Source: Cheilinus undulatus (taxonomy: Eukaryota > Chordata > Actinopteri > Labriformes > Labridae). From it: a stretch of 64,000 nucleotides of DNA. The notes beneath the pieces were generated by a model. It made no database searches, was not told where the DNA came from, and saw only the letters and a list, made by a program, of their open reading frames with translations. Location of the stretch: NCBI RefSeq assembly GCF_018320785.1, contig NC_054886.1, forward strand, positions 35,820,020 to 35,884,019, read 5' to 3'. Of this stretch, positions 1 to 10,481 are shown piece after piece; the stretch's first letter is position 1, and the number at the start of each line of letters is the position of its first letter. Made by a program: the position numbers and the translations under genes.

Positions 1-1020
1 CAGCAGTTTAAAATTTACCAGGTATATAAATAAAACTGGGCTACATGTATGAACCAGCTGTAATGATTTAAAAAGCCAGACTTTTGAAATGATATGGCCA
101 TTACAATAAAGAATTTTAAATATTTCCTTCCTCATTTAATTAATATTTTTATTTTATTTACAATTTTTTCACGTTTTGAGTGCCTGAATTTTGCCTTTTA
201 AACTGGATACTGTCTGCAGTGTTTGTCAACTTCTATAGCTGGATCATTTTGTCGTTTTCAGATAAAGATATTTCCCTCAGCATTATAATATAAAACTATC
301 ACGTAGTAGTTAATGATTTGGTACCTTACTCAGCTCTGATCAGAGTTTATCACAGTAAACAGGGGACGTTGTTTAGCAAGTTACCATTAACTTTAGCTAG
401 CGAGGCAGAGGGCAACCTGACTGAAATTAGGGATGAGTAGAGTCTTTTTCATGTATATAATTAAGTTAGATTACATGTTTATACGTTTTTTAAAGAGTTG
501 ATGCCCTGAAGTCGCGTCAGTTACTCCCTACCTCCTGACATCTGCGCCTGTCTGTCCGTGAGTGTCGACAACTTCTGGATTTATTCAACTGCAGGGAGAG
601 GAGAGGGAGGTTGGACCGAACCACTTTGGAGCACTGGAGGGGGGACAGGGACGGTCTTTAAAATCTTTAACCAGATTAATTTGTGTATGCAACCCAAAGA
701 AGGGCATTCAAGGCATATCATGTAAAACATAACTACATGTTTTCAATGAAATTAGCATTTTTTTTTGGGGGGGGGGCAATTCAGTGATTGTCTAGGATTG
801 AGGGGGTCCAAAACACCCCCTCCACTTGATTTTCACCTATGCATACCTAAAATCATTCAACTGATTAAAACGTCCCAGTGGCAGATACTTTTTCTTAAAA
901 TGCATCATAAATAACTTTAGATTGGACGTGGATTAGATTGCATTTGGCCCAAATCTTGAACTGTGAACCCAGCCGCAACGTCGTCAGTTCATTGGAAGAG
1001 AGCGCCATCAGTCACTTACA
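1..1020. other. AT-rich intergenic sequence, no gene seen
   Basis: No convincing exon, RNA gene or recognisable mobile element was found on either strand. Short G runs and T runs occur near 760-775. Confidence 0.6.
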
Positions 1021-1085
1021 CTGCATCCTGATTGGTTAATCCAAACGGGGCTGATTTAACGTTCGTAGTGTAGTGGAGTAACGGA
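1021..1085 (+). promoter_or_regulatory. Putative promoter of the 123-residue protein gene
   Basis: An inverted CCAAT motif (GATTGGTTAAT) lies at about 1031-1041, roughly 50-80 bases upstream of a likely untranslated first exon. That exon ends at a good donor (AGAAG/GTAAGCC, near 1119). The exon contains a nine-codon upstream reading frame, ATG at 1086 to TAA. No TATA box was seen. The transcription start is inferred from the donor and from the acceptor at 1635, not observed. Confidence 0.35.
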
Positions 1086-1640
1086 ATGGAGCACGAAACC
1101 GTCTCAGGATAAAAAAGAAGGTAAGCCACATCTTTGTCAAACGAAATGTTGATAAAAGTAAGAACATTTTAGAGTATCTTGTTCGAGTATCTTGTCCTGA
1201 TACTTCCTGAAGAAACTGGTCGGCATATGTGGTAAAAAGTAAAGCTAGCTAGCGAGGCTGTTAGCCAGAACCTCATGTAGGTTAGCTAACTGTTAACTTA
1301 CTGCAGTAACATTTAATCATGGGAGAATCACCTGGATGCCCAATTTATGTAAATATAGTATATTTATTTAGATACTCAGTCACAGTCTGGATTTTTATCT
1401 GATGTTCCTTCAGGATCCCTCTGTGTTGCTGTTGTTTCTCTGGTGGATTTTAGATGTTTTTCAGGTCCTGAGTGGTCTGATATGGTAAAATTAACATGAT
1501 TTACTATCCAAATATATCTACATGTGTTGTACTCTGTTCCCAAATACAAGACATAATGACAGGATGAAGTAAGGAGTTTAAGCAGCTTTTTAAGTTGGCT
1601 AATTAAAATGTGATGCACTTGTATGTATTTAACAGAATGG

Positions 1641-4600
1641 ATGGCCCAGCAGCAAACACTAAAAAGGAGCTGCCCAGAAGAGCAAGAAAACCCAACGAAG
1701 AAGAAACGTGTCTATGAACCAGACCCTGACTCACCTAGAGATGACCGAGATGGTAACTGAGCTATTGTTTTACTACATGGTTTAGCTGTCTTTAAAGTAA
1801 CTGTTATTTTGAATATTTGAATCTATAACTGGTATTATTATCAATGAATCTGCAGCTTCAGGCACAAACACTGGTTTACAGGATTTTTGTAAAGAAATGA
1901 CAGAGAAGTAAGAGTAATCCTCCAGTCCAGTTGAAACTGTGTGTGTTTTAGTGGAAGAATTTTGCAGCTCGGTTGGTCACATTATCACTACATTTGGGGC
2001 TGGGAGATTGATTTGGAAATGTTATTATTATTACTTTTTTAAATCTCTCATTTGAAAAAATAGATACTGTTTTGCCTGGAAGGGCATGAAATTGCAAATA
2101 GGTAGAAGTTGATACTGCAGAAGTTGTGTTGCCACTTGTTTGCTGATTTTAGGATTTAACTGTTTAAAATGTATTGACAGTTTACTGAACATTTTCAGCA
2201 GCTTGACCTTAACTAAAGGCAATTTTGAAGAGAGGACAGGCCAAGGTGACAAAAACAGAAGAATATCAAGAACAGAAGTTTGCTAAATACAATCTTTTCA
2301 TTCAACAGCATTGTAAAAAGCTAAAAATTGATATAAAATGAATTATCTCACATAAAAAAACTCCCACCAGCACACCTGGACACAGATCATGACCCTTTTC
2401 TATCCTACTCTATTCTCAACAGTTTATTGGTTTATACATTAATAATAGTGAACTTTATTTGCATAGCACCTCTGATACAATTATTGCAAGTCAAAGTGCT
2501 TTACAACAAAGAATTACAGCATCAGGTGTGTCATAGAAAATGTGTAAAAAATTAAAATGCATTATCATAAAATAATGAAATGAAAAACAAAGTGAAAAGA
2601 TAGAATATGGAGTGCATAAATCAAATAATGAACACTATTTAAAAGAGTCACGTGAGTGCAGAAGTGTCAGGAAAATGCACAATTAGGCTTCTAAATTTAA
2701 TGCTATTTAAAGGCATTAGTAAAGAGAGAGTTTGTGCTAAGGTCTAAGAGGATTAGAATTAGACCAATAGGATATAGTAGCATGTTTCTTGCATCACTTA
2801 TTCCATCTTATTTTTGATTTTTTTTTTTTTAATGCAGAGGAGTGCCAAAATGCTTTAGTATTTGGGAAACATGGAAAGGTGCCAGATGGAAAGACAGTCC
2901 TGGATCAGTCCAAAGTCAGTGGAATTCTAAGTAAGTACACTGATCATTTAGTAGTTAAAAAAAGAAATGTTATGGAAAATTGTTGGAAATTAATTGGTAA
3001 AAACATGTGGGAACCCAATATAGAGAGCCAAAGGTGTATCCCTTGGGACCTTATTTTGGAAAAAATATATGTGGCAGTGAACAATAAGAGATAACTAATC
3101 ATTTGATCATGTTTGAATTATGTCATGATTTACACATATGATGCTGGTCAATTTAAAATACAACATTACAACTCATAAAGTCACAGATGTTGAAAAACTG
3201 TACGAGACTGTGAAAATATGTAATTATTAAGACAACACACCCAAGAGTTGCACAGGTGACGTCATGCTAACTACAGCTGTTGAATCCAGTGCTAACATGA
3301 TGCCGGTGTGTTTTGTGCTGGGACGTAGGTACACATATATTGGCTACATTGGCTCTTGCTTGTTCTTTGGCTATCTGGCTGAAAAGGAACATGAGTCACT
3401 GGATAAAGCACATCAGGCAAGATACATTTGTGCATCTAACAGCTAAGCTCATGCTACTGATGTATAGTATGTTGTGTAAGATGAGAGTATTAGTTTACTG
3501 TCCAGGTTGATACAAAACTACTAAATTCTAACTATTTTCACGCTTATTTTTTTAATAACAGCAGGGTAACATTTTGTAGTGATATACATTAACAAATGTT
3601 TAAGTCATTCACAGTTCATGGGATCAGAAATTAAGTTGTCTTTTGTTATTTATTGTCATACATATTAGGGGTGCCATGATTTTCCAAATCCTTGATTTGA
3701 TTGGATTTTCAGTTTTAGGGTCACAATCAATTAGATTCTTGATCTTCTGTTCTCTTTAGCACAGATGGCAATACCACTTTTAGACTGTCTGATCTAGATT
3801 AATTGCTTTTATGCAATAACTCATTTAATTTTGGATTCTTCATTTAAAACATGGTTTACATGGTGTCATGATTGATATAATCTCCATTATTTGTTAACAA
3901 TGTGCCACACTATAGCCTTATTGTCAAATTGAGATAATTTATTAACAACATAATTTAAAAATAAACTATTTTCTTGTTGGCAACGTTAATTTTGTTGGCA
4001 CAACTCATTTGGAAGGCAATAAATCAGGGTTCATTTTAACAGTTTTTAAAATGAAGTCTCAGTCTTAGTCTTTAGATTAAATGCTGTTTAGTTTAAGTCA
4101 CTTTTTAAACATTTATAACCTTTTATAGTTTTAGTCTAGTTTTAGTCCATAAAGATTTTAGTCTTGACCTTTAATCCAAGCATTTATTTTCTTACCTGAA
4201 TCTGGAACCAAACCATGGTAGTGTGTTCTCTGCACTCTGCCAAACCTGCTTTCTACAGCTGAGAGGCAGAAGAAATACAGATGCATTGTTTTTGACAGAT
4301 TTACCCACAGTGGAGAAATATCACAGATTTTGATTGACTGAAAAAAACTTAATTACATTTTAGTCTAGTTTTAGTCATCTTAATGAAAACTAAACTTACT
4401 TTGAGTCAGTTTTTGTCATCAAAGATCTATTTTTGTTAGTCTTCATCTAGTCTTTCTCATGTAAAAAGGCTGTTCACGTTCATTTTTAGTCATAGTTTTA
4501 GTCGACAAAACTAACACTGCAATATGTTGATTTCAGAAAAGCAGGAGTAAGTTTGGTTCATGTGTTTCCTATATCAGCAGTTGCCATGGTGTCTTAATTG

Positions 4601-5708
4601 GCACTTTCAGGTTAGAGGAGGTAATGTTCACTTGCAGTACAGTGGCCACAACCACAATAAGCTCTGTTTTTTTTGTCCCTCTTGGCCTGCCTGCTTTACA
4701 TGACACTGGGGGCGTGGCTAAATCCTTGATTATTCTTTTAATTTTGAAGGTCGAGATCATGATGTCATTCCTATTAATATCCGATTTGAATCGAGATAGA
4801 AAAATACATATTTTTTTTCCAGAAATAAGGTCCCATAAGGTCCACTAGAAGAGGTTGACTTTGGCTTTCTATATGGAGCTCTGAGAATGGTTGACTGCAA
4901 CTTTCTCATTACCAGGTTGTCCAACACAAGCGTTTGGGGTTGTGACACAAGACTGTGCTAGAGTTCTATACTGGACCTTTAAGAAGCTTGTATCAGAAAT
5001 GTATTCCCCTCAAATGCCCTTAATCAATTGTAATTGATAACCAATAAACTAATAGTTGCAAATTTAAAAAAAAATCAGTTTTAGCATCAACCTGTGTCAA
5101 CCAAGTGTTTTTGTTTTTCAATAAAGCTTCATCTACCTCATGCACTGATTAACATGCATTTAACCATCAACTTTTTCAATCTAAAGAAATGCAGCATTAT
5201 TTTCAAAAATGAAGTTGTTGTAATTCTAGTTTTTATTTCTAGTTTGTTTTTTTCCTTTGTCTTCTGCCCTTTCTCCTCACATTCATCACCACATATAGCT
5301 AAATTTGTGGATACTTTCTAAAGTATTGGGACCCCATATATCATGTAGCTACATTTAATGTTGTGGTTGTTTAAGGTTTTCAGTGTCCCCAGTTTTACTG
5401 CGTTCTCTTGTGTGAACCATAGAGATATTACAATAAGAATTTTCAATATCAGGATAATAAAAAAGCTCTACTGTTGTGATAACTGCTGTTAGATTATCCA
5501 AGTTTTAATTAGTGCTGTTTCTCTTTCTTTTATTCTTGCAGCTTACATCATGTGCTGTAGTGCACTGGATGGATGGACACTGGTTGAGAAAAGTAAGGTC
5601 AAAAAAGCTGTCATAAACAAATGTCACATCAGAGCTACAAACACATGGACAATTGATGAGATGACCATGTTTAAAAAAGCCCTTACAATGCTGCATGATG
5701 GGCCTTAA
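1641..5708 (+). CDS. Small basic protein of 123 residues, weak BEN-domain resemblance; three coding exons
   Basis: Coding exons are 1641-1752, 2838-2930 and 5542-5708. Acceptors are AACAG, AATGCAG and CTTGCAG; donors are GGTAACT and GTAAGT. Phases match, and the exons total 372 bases (124 codons with the stop). The first ATG in the frame (MAQQQTLKRSC) was chosen as the start. Residues 1-38 are polar with a likely nuclear localisation motif, TKKKRVYEPD. Residues 39-123 contain the patterns VLDQSKVSGIL and KVKKAVINKC. These resemble the end of BEN domains, where a Leu-Asp-x-x-Lys-Val helix precedes a Val-Lys-Lys-Ala-Ile-x-x-Lys-Cys helix; the family fit is an inference. An AATAAA lies 266 bases after the stop. 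BEN proteins usually bind DNA or chromatin factors, but no function is claimed here. Confidence 0.6.
2440..2530 (-). mobile_element. LINE 3'-end-like fragment in intron
   Basis: The stretch reads CTTTATTTGCATAGCACCTC followed by CAAAGTGCTTTACAACAAAG. This is the usual layout of the 3' untranslated tail of fish LINEs, here in reverse. No coding part is attached. Confidence 0.4.
3660..4960. mobile_element. Degenerate nonautonomous DNA-transposon remnant in intron
   Basis: It begins near ATTAGGGGTGCCATGATTTT and ends with a region containing GATTTGAATCGAGATAG. The two ends look like a Ser/Asp-rich-free, noncoding fish DNA element with GATTTGATTGGATTTT-type subterminal sequence. A TTTTAGTC-rich block (4020-4525) lies inside it. 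Boundaries and superfamily are uncertain. Confidence 0.3.
4020..4525 (+). repeat. TTTTAGTC-type interspersed repeat, short copy
   Basis: The motif TTTTAGTCTAGTTTTAGTC recurs. The end of the block (GATCTATTTTTGTTAGTC, then AAAGGCTGTTCACGTTC and TAGTTTTAGTCGACAAAAC) matches, in the same order, the end of the much larger block near 11,390-11,720. This copy has few internal duplications and so looks like the unexpanded form. Confidence 0.7.
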
Positions 5709-5973
5709 AGAAGTTGTTGAATGTTATGTGTTGTAAAGCTGTGCTGATACTTCTTGAAACATTGTTAGAGACACTGTTTGTCCATGTCTGTTTTGAAAAA
5801 TGTAGTTTTATTGATAAGAGGCACATTTATGGTTCAGATTTTATAAGGATGACAATGGTGGAGTAGCCTTAGCTGTTGTTGAAGTGCTAACATGTTATTA
5901 CAGCTATCATAAATACTCAGTTGGGATTGAACTGTTTGTCAAAGTCGATTTACTACTGTTGTTAGTGCACTTT

Positions 5974-5979
5974 AATAAA
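5974..5979 (+). promoter_or_regulatory. Poly(A) signal AATAAA for the 123-residue protein gene
   Basis: It is an exact AATAAA on the gene strand, 266 bases after the stop codon. It is followed by T/G-rich sequence (TTGCTGTGTGTGAGTG) of the kind expected downstream of a cleavage site. Confidence 0.5.
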
Positions 5980-6070
5980 GACTTACTAGTACCAACATTG
6001 CTGTGTGTGAGTGTTCATATATCTATTCTTCTATATATGGGTGTGTGTGGGGGCGGGGGTGTCTCAAGTG

Positions 6071-6330
6071 TGACTCCCTCTAACCTCTAATTGTTCTGTC
6101 TCACCTATTTCTCCTAGTGAATTTTAGGAGATATAGGTGAGAATCACTTATTGCTCCATAGTAGCTCCAGTAATGCTCATTTCTTTTCCAATGGAGAAAC
6201 AAAAGAGCCAATAAAAACACTGAACTGAGATTAGCAAGGTATCTCTCATAAGTCTCTAGAATGACTCCCTCTAATTATTCTGTCTCACCTATTTCTCCTA
6301 GTGAATTTTAGGAGAAATAGCTGAGAAACA
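6071..6330 (+). repeat. Direct repeat of a 44-base hairpin unit
   Basis: The block GACTCCCTCTAA...TTCTGTCTCACC occurs twice. In each copy an 18-bp stem encloses an 8-base loop (GTGAATTT): hairpin 1 at 6099-6142, hairpin 2 at 6283-6326. Each stem has one mismatch, at different positions. The block lies just past the end of the preceding gene and may be a small transposon remnant. Confidence 0.6.
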
Positions 6331-6589
6331 TTTCAGACACAATAGAAACCAAAATGAGGCTGAGATGAGAATCAAAACTTTGTCTCACAAGCAATAGAAG
6401 AGCAAGCTTTGAGCAGTAGATTTTTCCTCTGGGCAGAACTAGCAGGGTGTACCTAATAAAGTGGCTGGTGTATATTTAATTGTGTGAGTCATCACTGAGG
6501 TAAAACAGCTTCAGACTTGTTATTTGGTTAATGATGCCCAACCCGACATTCCACCTTCATGAATAAACTGGTGTGGCGTTCCTGCTGTG

Positions 6590-6802
6590 ACAAAGCTCCA
6601 CCCCTTCTCCTGTTTTATCTCAGTCAAACCAAGAAATGAGCCGTCCATTTTTTTTTTACATCACTCAGAGGAGACGCACCGACAGACCGACCTACACACA
6701 AGAGCCAGCACCACTTCTTCTGAGAGAGGACAGAAGCAGGGAATACTGGGACTACTGGGAGTACAACCACTGTAACCAGGTACTGGATCCACACAGACAG
6801 AG
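6590..6802 (+). other. Candidate untranslated first exon of the TRIM relic
   Basis: A short purine-rich stretch ends at a donor-like CAGACAGAG/GTAAAAAG. A matching acceptor, CTGTCTTCAG, precedes the TRIM start codon at 7417. Fish TRIM genes of this kind commonly have such an untranslated exon. Only the splice-site look supports it. Confidence 0.3.
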
Positions 6803-7399
6803 GTAAAAAGAATCAAAATGAGAGTCATGTTCAGGGACAGGGAGTGGTTTTTAGTGGTTAACAGTTCAAACAGCTTCAAATGAAGTAAAACACATCAGTT
6901 CATCAATCAATCAGACATATTGATCTGTTTTCATGGACACAGGTGGTTTCAGTTCTTAGAGCTTCTATGAATATTGTTGATTTCATTCTGTAACACTCGT
7001 CACTCTGTCACTACCTGACATTTAAAGACATGAACAATCCAGAATAAAAGCTTCTACATGATTCTGTTAGCACTAAAATAATCAATCTTAAAAACGTTTG
7101 TTTACCTCAAAGATTTCAACATTAAAACTTCACCAGAGTATTCTAACAATGAAAATGACATTTTTAATGGTGATAAAAATCCGTGGTTTTGACGGCTGCA
7201 CTACCTGATATTCTTAGGCTTTGAGAGGCCAACATCTAAAATTAATTATTTAGTTTTGAACCCAGAAAATGCATTCAAACACAGTGGTCTTTTGGGTCCA
7301 TTACAGACTGTCTAATGTGAGAGTACCCTCAGTCTGTGATTGTCCTCTGAAATGTGCTGTAGAAATAATCCTGACTCTCTTACCCTCTGCTGTCTTCAG

Positions 7400-8752
7400 A
7401 TCCTCTCAGAGACTAAATGGCGTCCAAGTTAAGATCTTAGCTGTCTGCTGTGCCGGGACATCCTTAGAGATCCCGTCATCCTGTCCTGCAGCCGCAGCTT
7501 CTGTAAAACGTGTGTGGAGAAGAGCTGGAAGGGGAAGGAGGACAAGGAGTGTCCTGTTTGTAAGAGATGAAATTCAAAGGAACTGTCTGATTACTTTGCC
7601 TTAAAGAATATGAGTGATAGTGTTCGACAACAGAGACCAAAGAGATCTTCAGAGGATCTCTGCAGTCTGCATCATAAGAAGCTCAAACTCTTCTGTCTGG
7701 ACCATCAGGAGCCACTGTGTCTCAACTGCATAGATTCACAAAAACATGACAAACACACAATCAGATCCATCGATGAAGCTGCTCGACAACACAAGCAGAA
7801 ACTTGAGGGAAGTCTGCAGCCCTTAAAGGAGAAGTTAAAAGCTCTGAAAGAAGTTAAAGTGAATTTTGATCAAACAGAAGCTCACATGGAGGTCCAGGCC
7901 CGACACACAGAGAGGCAGATTAAGGAGCAGTTTAAGAAGCTTCATCAGTTTCTAGCAGAGGAAGAGGAGGCCAGGCTGCGTGCACTGAGGGAGGAAGAGG
8001 AGCAGAAGAGACAGAGGATGAAGGAGCAGATGGAGGCTCTGAGAGCACAGATAGCAGATCTTTCACAGACAGTCAGAGCCACAGAGGACCAGCTGAAGGC
8101 CCAAGACGTCTCCTTCCTGAAAAACTACAAGGCTGCAGTGGAGAGAGTCCAGCAGCGCCCCCTGCTGGAGGAGCCACAGCTGCCCTCAGGAGCTCTGATA
8201 GACCAGGCCAAACACCTGGGCAACCTGGGCTTCAAGATCTGGGTCAGGATGAAGGACCTGGTCTCCTACATGCCGGTCATTCTGGATCCAAACACGGCTC
8301 ATCCAGGACTCATCCTGTCTGATGATCTGACCGCTGTGAGAGGAAGAGAGGAGCTGAAGCTTCCTGATGTGATTGCAGAGTCTGTCCAGAGGAAAGGAAA
8401 CATATGGAATCAAGTTTGGAGAGTAGGGCTCAGTGACGGTAAATACAGAGCATATTCACCATTACACCGACTCAGTGATATCACTGTAGAGAATCCTCCA
8501 GAGAGAATCAGAGTGAATCTGGACTTTAACAGGGGAGAGCTGTCGTTCTATGATCCTAATACTAACACACTTATATACTCCTTCACACACACTTTCACTG
8601 AGAGGATGTTTCCAGTATTTAATACTGGGGATGACCACCAACTGAAGATTTTACAAATGACTGGTACAGGGACTGTGGGAAAGAAGATAAATCTGATTAA
8701 AAATGAAACAACACAGGCCCCAATACTGACCCCTGGTAGACGCCATAAGTAA
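7400..8752 (+). pseudogene. TRIM-family E3 ubiquitin ligase (RING, B-box, coiled coil, PRY-SPRY), decayed
   Basis: The conserved TRIM start MASK is at 7417, but its frame hits TAG at 7438. The RING domain continues in another frame (7433-7567: CxxC, CSRSFCKTC, CPVC), so a frameshift lies between 7420 and 7433. The RING ligand normally His in CxHxxC is Arg here. A TGA at 7568 then ends the RING frame. The same frame reopens and runs intact from ATG 7610 for 380 residues. These hold a B-box 2 (about residues 14-54), a long charged coiled coil (about 55-165) and PRY-SPRY (about 215-365). LDPNTAHP is present, but LKLPDV jumps straight to IAESVQRKG. About 40 residues at the PRY/SPRY junction, including the usual WEVEVG region, are missing without a frameshift. 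A RING-less protein from ATG 7610 cannot be excluded. Closest type by eye: the large fish TRIM family named after TRIM35 or nuclear factor 7. Confidence 0.8.
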
Positions 8753-9119
8753 TGCCCACATATGTCAAACAGTGATCTCCTACCTTCACAAACTGTTTCC
8801 AGATGGTCAAATAAGTTCTAACCCAGTCTAACAGGTTCTCCTGATGCCAACCTTTGGAGCCAGAAATCATTGGGGGTGTGGAGACGTTTGACTAATTTAT
8901 TCTCTGAAATGTCGCAGAATGATGTGTAAAATTTTATCACTGATCTTTTCTCTTTGATTTTTAACATTAACTTTTTAAATTCTTGGTTCACTTTTGAGTT
9001 TCTAACCTCACCTTAGCAGCACACATCAACAAAACATAATCATTCTTCTTTTGTTTCCATTCTCCCCCATTCAGATATGGAAAATTCACACACGCCCTCA
9101 TTTTTTTCCATCTTAATCA
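8753..9119. other. TRIM 3' flank, nothing recognised
   Basis: AT-rich sequence between the TRIM stop codon and an L2-like element. No further exon and no RNA gene were seen. Confidence 0.5.
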
Positions 9120-9905
9120 ATGTAACTCTCCTCTGTCCAGTGTTAGCCGAAAAGCGATTTCTCCAACTGGTCTAGAACGCCGCAGCGAGGCTTCTAACAG
9201 GTTTTAACAGATGACATCACATCACCCCCATTTTAGCATCCTTACACTGGCTTCCTGTTAGTTTTAGAATAGATGTGTCATTCCAAAGTCGAGACTTTAA
9301 ACTACAGGTGACAGAGCCTACTCCTTTAGAACCCCTCGACTTTGGAGCGACCTACCTGAGGAGAGGAGGCGGACAGAAACAGGCACTTCTTTTAAATCAC
9401 TTCTTACAACTAGTTTTTATAGATGTGCTTTTATGTGATGTCATCCTAGTCCTTAAATCATCTTTCTACCTTTTTATCCCCACTTTTATTATTACTATTA
9501 CTGCTACTATTGATATTATCATTTTTATTATTATTGTTATTATTCTTTTTACAATTATTGAAATTTTAGCACATTGTGATTACTCTTCCTATTCATGTTT
9601 TAATATCTCTTATTCTTTTTATGGCTTTAATTTCTTTTTAACCATGATCTTTAGTTTTTATTTAGACTGATCTTTTATAATTTTATAATTTTACCCATTT
9701 TAATGTACTCTTTTTATTGCTTTTTTAAAAAAGACTTCAGTCCCCTTGGTCCCAGGTTTTTGTTGCTGGGTTCCTGTGTTTGTCAGGTACTCGTGGGGTC
9801 TTAGGATGTCTTAATTATAAGGGGTCTGTAGCTTTATTTTTCTGCATGTCAAAGCACTTTGTAATGCCTTGTTTTTAAAAGCACTCTACATATAACATTA
9901 TTATT
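9120..9905 (+). mobile_element. L2-like LINE, 3' end of ORF2 and tail
   Basis: Broken frames carry the conserved end of L2/Maui-type ORF2 proteins: CCAACTGGTCTAGAACGCCG (LVxNAAxRLL), CACTGGCTTCCTGTTAGTTT (HWLPVSF) and CTTTGGAGCGACCTACC (LWSDLP). The untranslated tail ends in CAAAGCACTTTGTAATGCC and a TTATTATT run, typical for the clade. It is 5'-truncated and dead. The AT-rich stretch 9480-9720 belongs to its untranslated region. Confidence 0.7.
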
Positions 9906-10262
9906 ATTCTGTAAAAAAAAAAATTCTGTTCATCAGGTTTATCAGTTTGGTGCTTCGCTGGAAATAAAACCCATAAAGTCATAATCTCTGTAGTTTTCAT
10001 TAAAGCCTGCTCAGAATTAGTCCCTCACACTGAACACAGGTTAGATAATAAATGTTTGATCAGATCATCAGGAGATCCTTGGAAATCATCTATTCTGAGT
10101 TCTTCTTTCTTTTAAATGCACATTACTATAAAATGCTGACTATTGATATTATCATTTTTACACTTATTGTCAGTGTGGCTGAGTTCTTTTTCAATTATGA
10201 TAATTTTAGCCTAAATTTCTTCCTGCACTCCTCACAGCTGTAGGTTTTCAGACCAGTGTGGT
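9888..10262 (+). repeat. Duplicated block, copy A, ending in a dead zinc-finger unit
   Basis: It starts in the LINE tail (ACATATAACATTATTATT), runs through TTTGGTGCTTCGCTGG and TGAACACAGGTTAGATAA, and ends in a zinc-finger fragment on the minus strand (10,180-10,262: HTGLKTYSCEECRKKFRL, then a stop). Copy C at 11,916-12,555 has the same order. A duplication of LINE tail, unique DNA and zinc-finger relic is the simplest reading. Confidence 0.7.
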
Positions 10263-10326
10263 AGCTTTTATTTTGGCAGCTATTTTTAATTTTAGTCTTT
10301 AAATGTAATGTATTTTAGTTTTAGTC

Positions 10327-10481
10327 ACATATAACATTATTATTATTCTGTAAAAAAATTCTAGTTCATCAGTTTATCAGTTTAGTGCTTCGCTGGAAAT
10401 AAAACTCATAAAGTCATAATTTAGTCTAGTTTTAGTCATTAAAGCCTGCTCAGACATTTTAGTCTCACACTGAACACAGGT
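10327..10481 (+). repeat. Duplicated block, copy B, interrupted by minisatellite units
   Basis: It has the same backbone as copies A and C. At two places where A reads CTCTGTAGTTTT and AATTAGTCC, this copy reads TTAGTCTAGTTTTAGTC and ACATTTTAGTCT, which are units of the neighbouring minisatellite. It begins directly at a GTTTTAGTC unit. Confidence 0.7.

Noticed and set aside
3264-3510. Two 60-65 codon frames in the intron of the 123-residue protein gene
   Set aside because: No splice or family support, and both overlap the same DNA in different frames.
7269-7604. 111-codon plus-strand frame across the TRIM start
   Set aside because: It is an out-of-frame shadow of the RING exon and the upstream intron.
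9275-9670. 131-codon plus-strand frame, hydrophobic and Ile-rich
   Set aside because: It lies in the AT-rich tail of an L2-like LINE, so the hydrophobic look comes from ATT/TTT codons.
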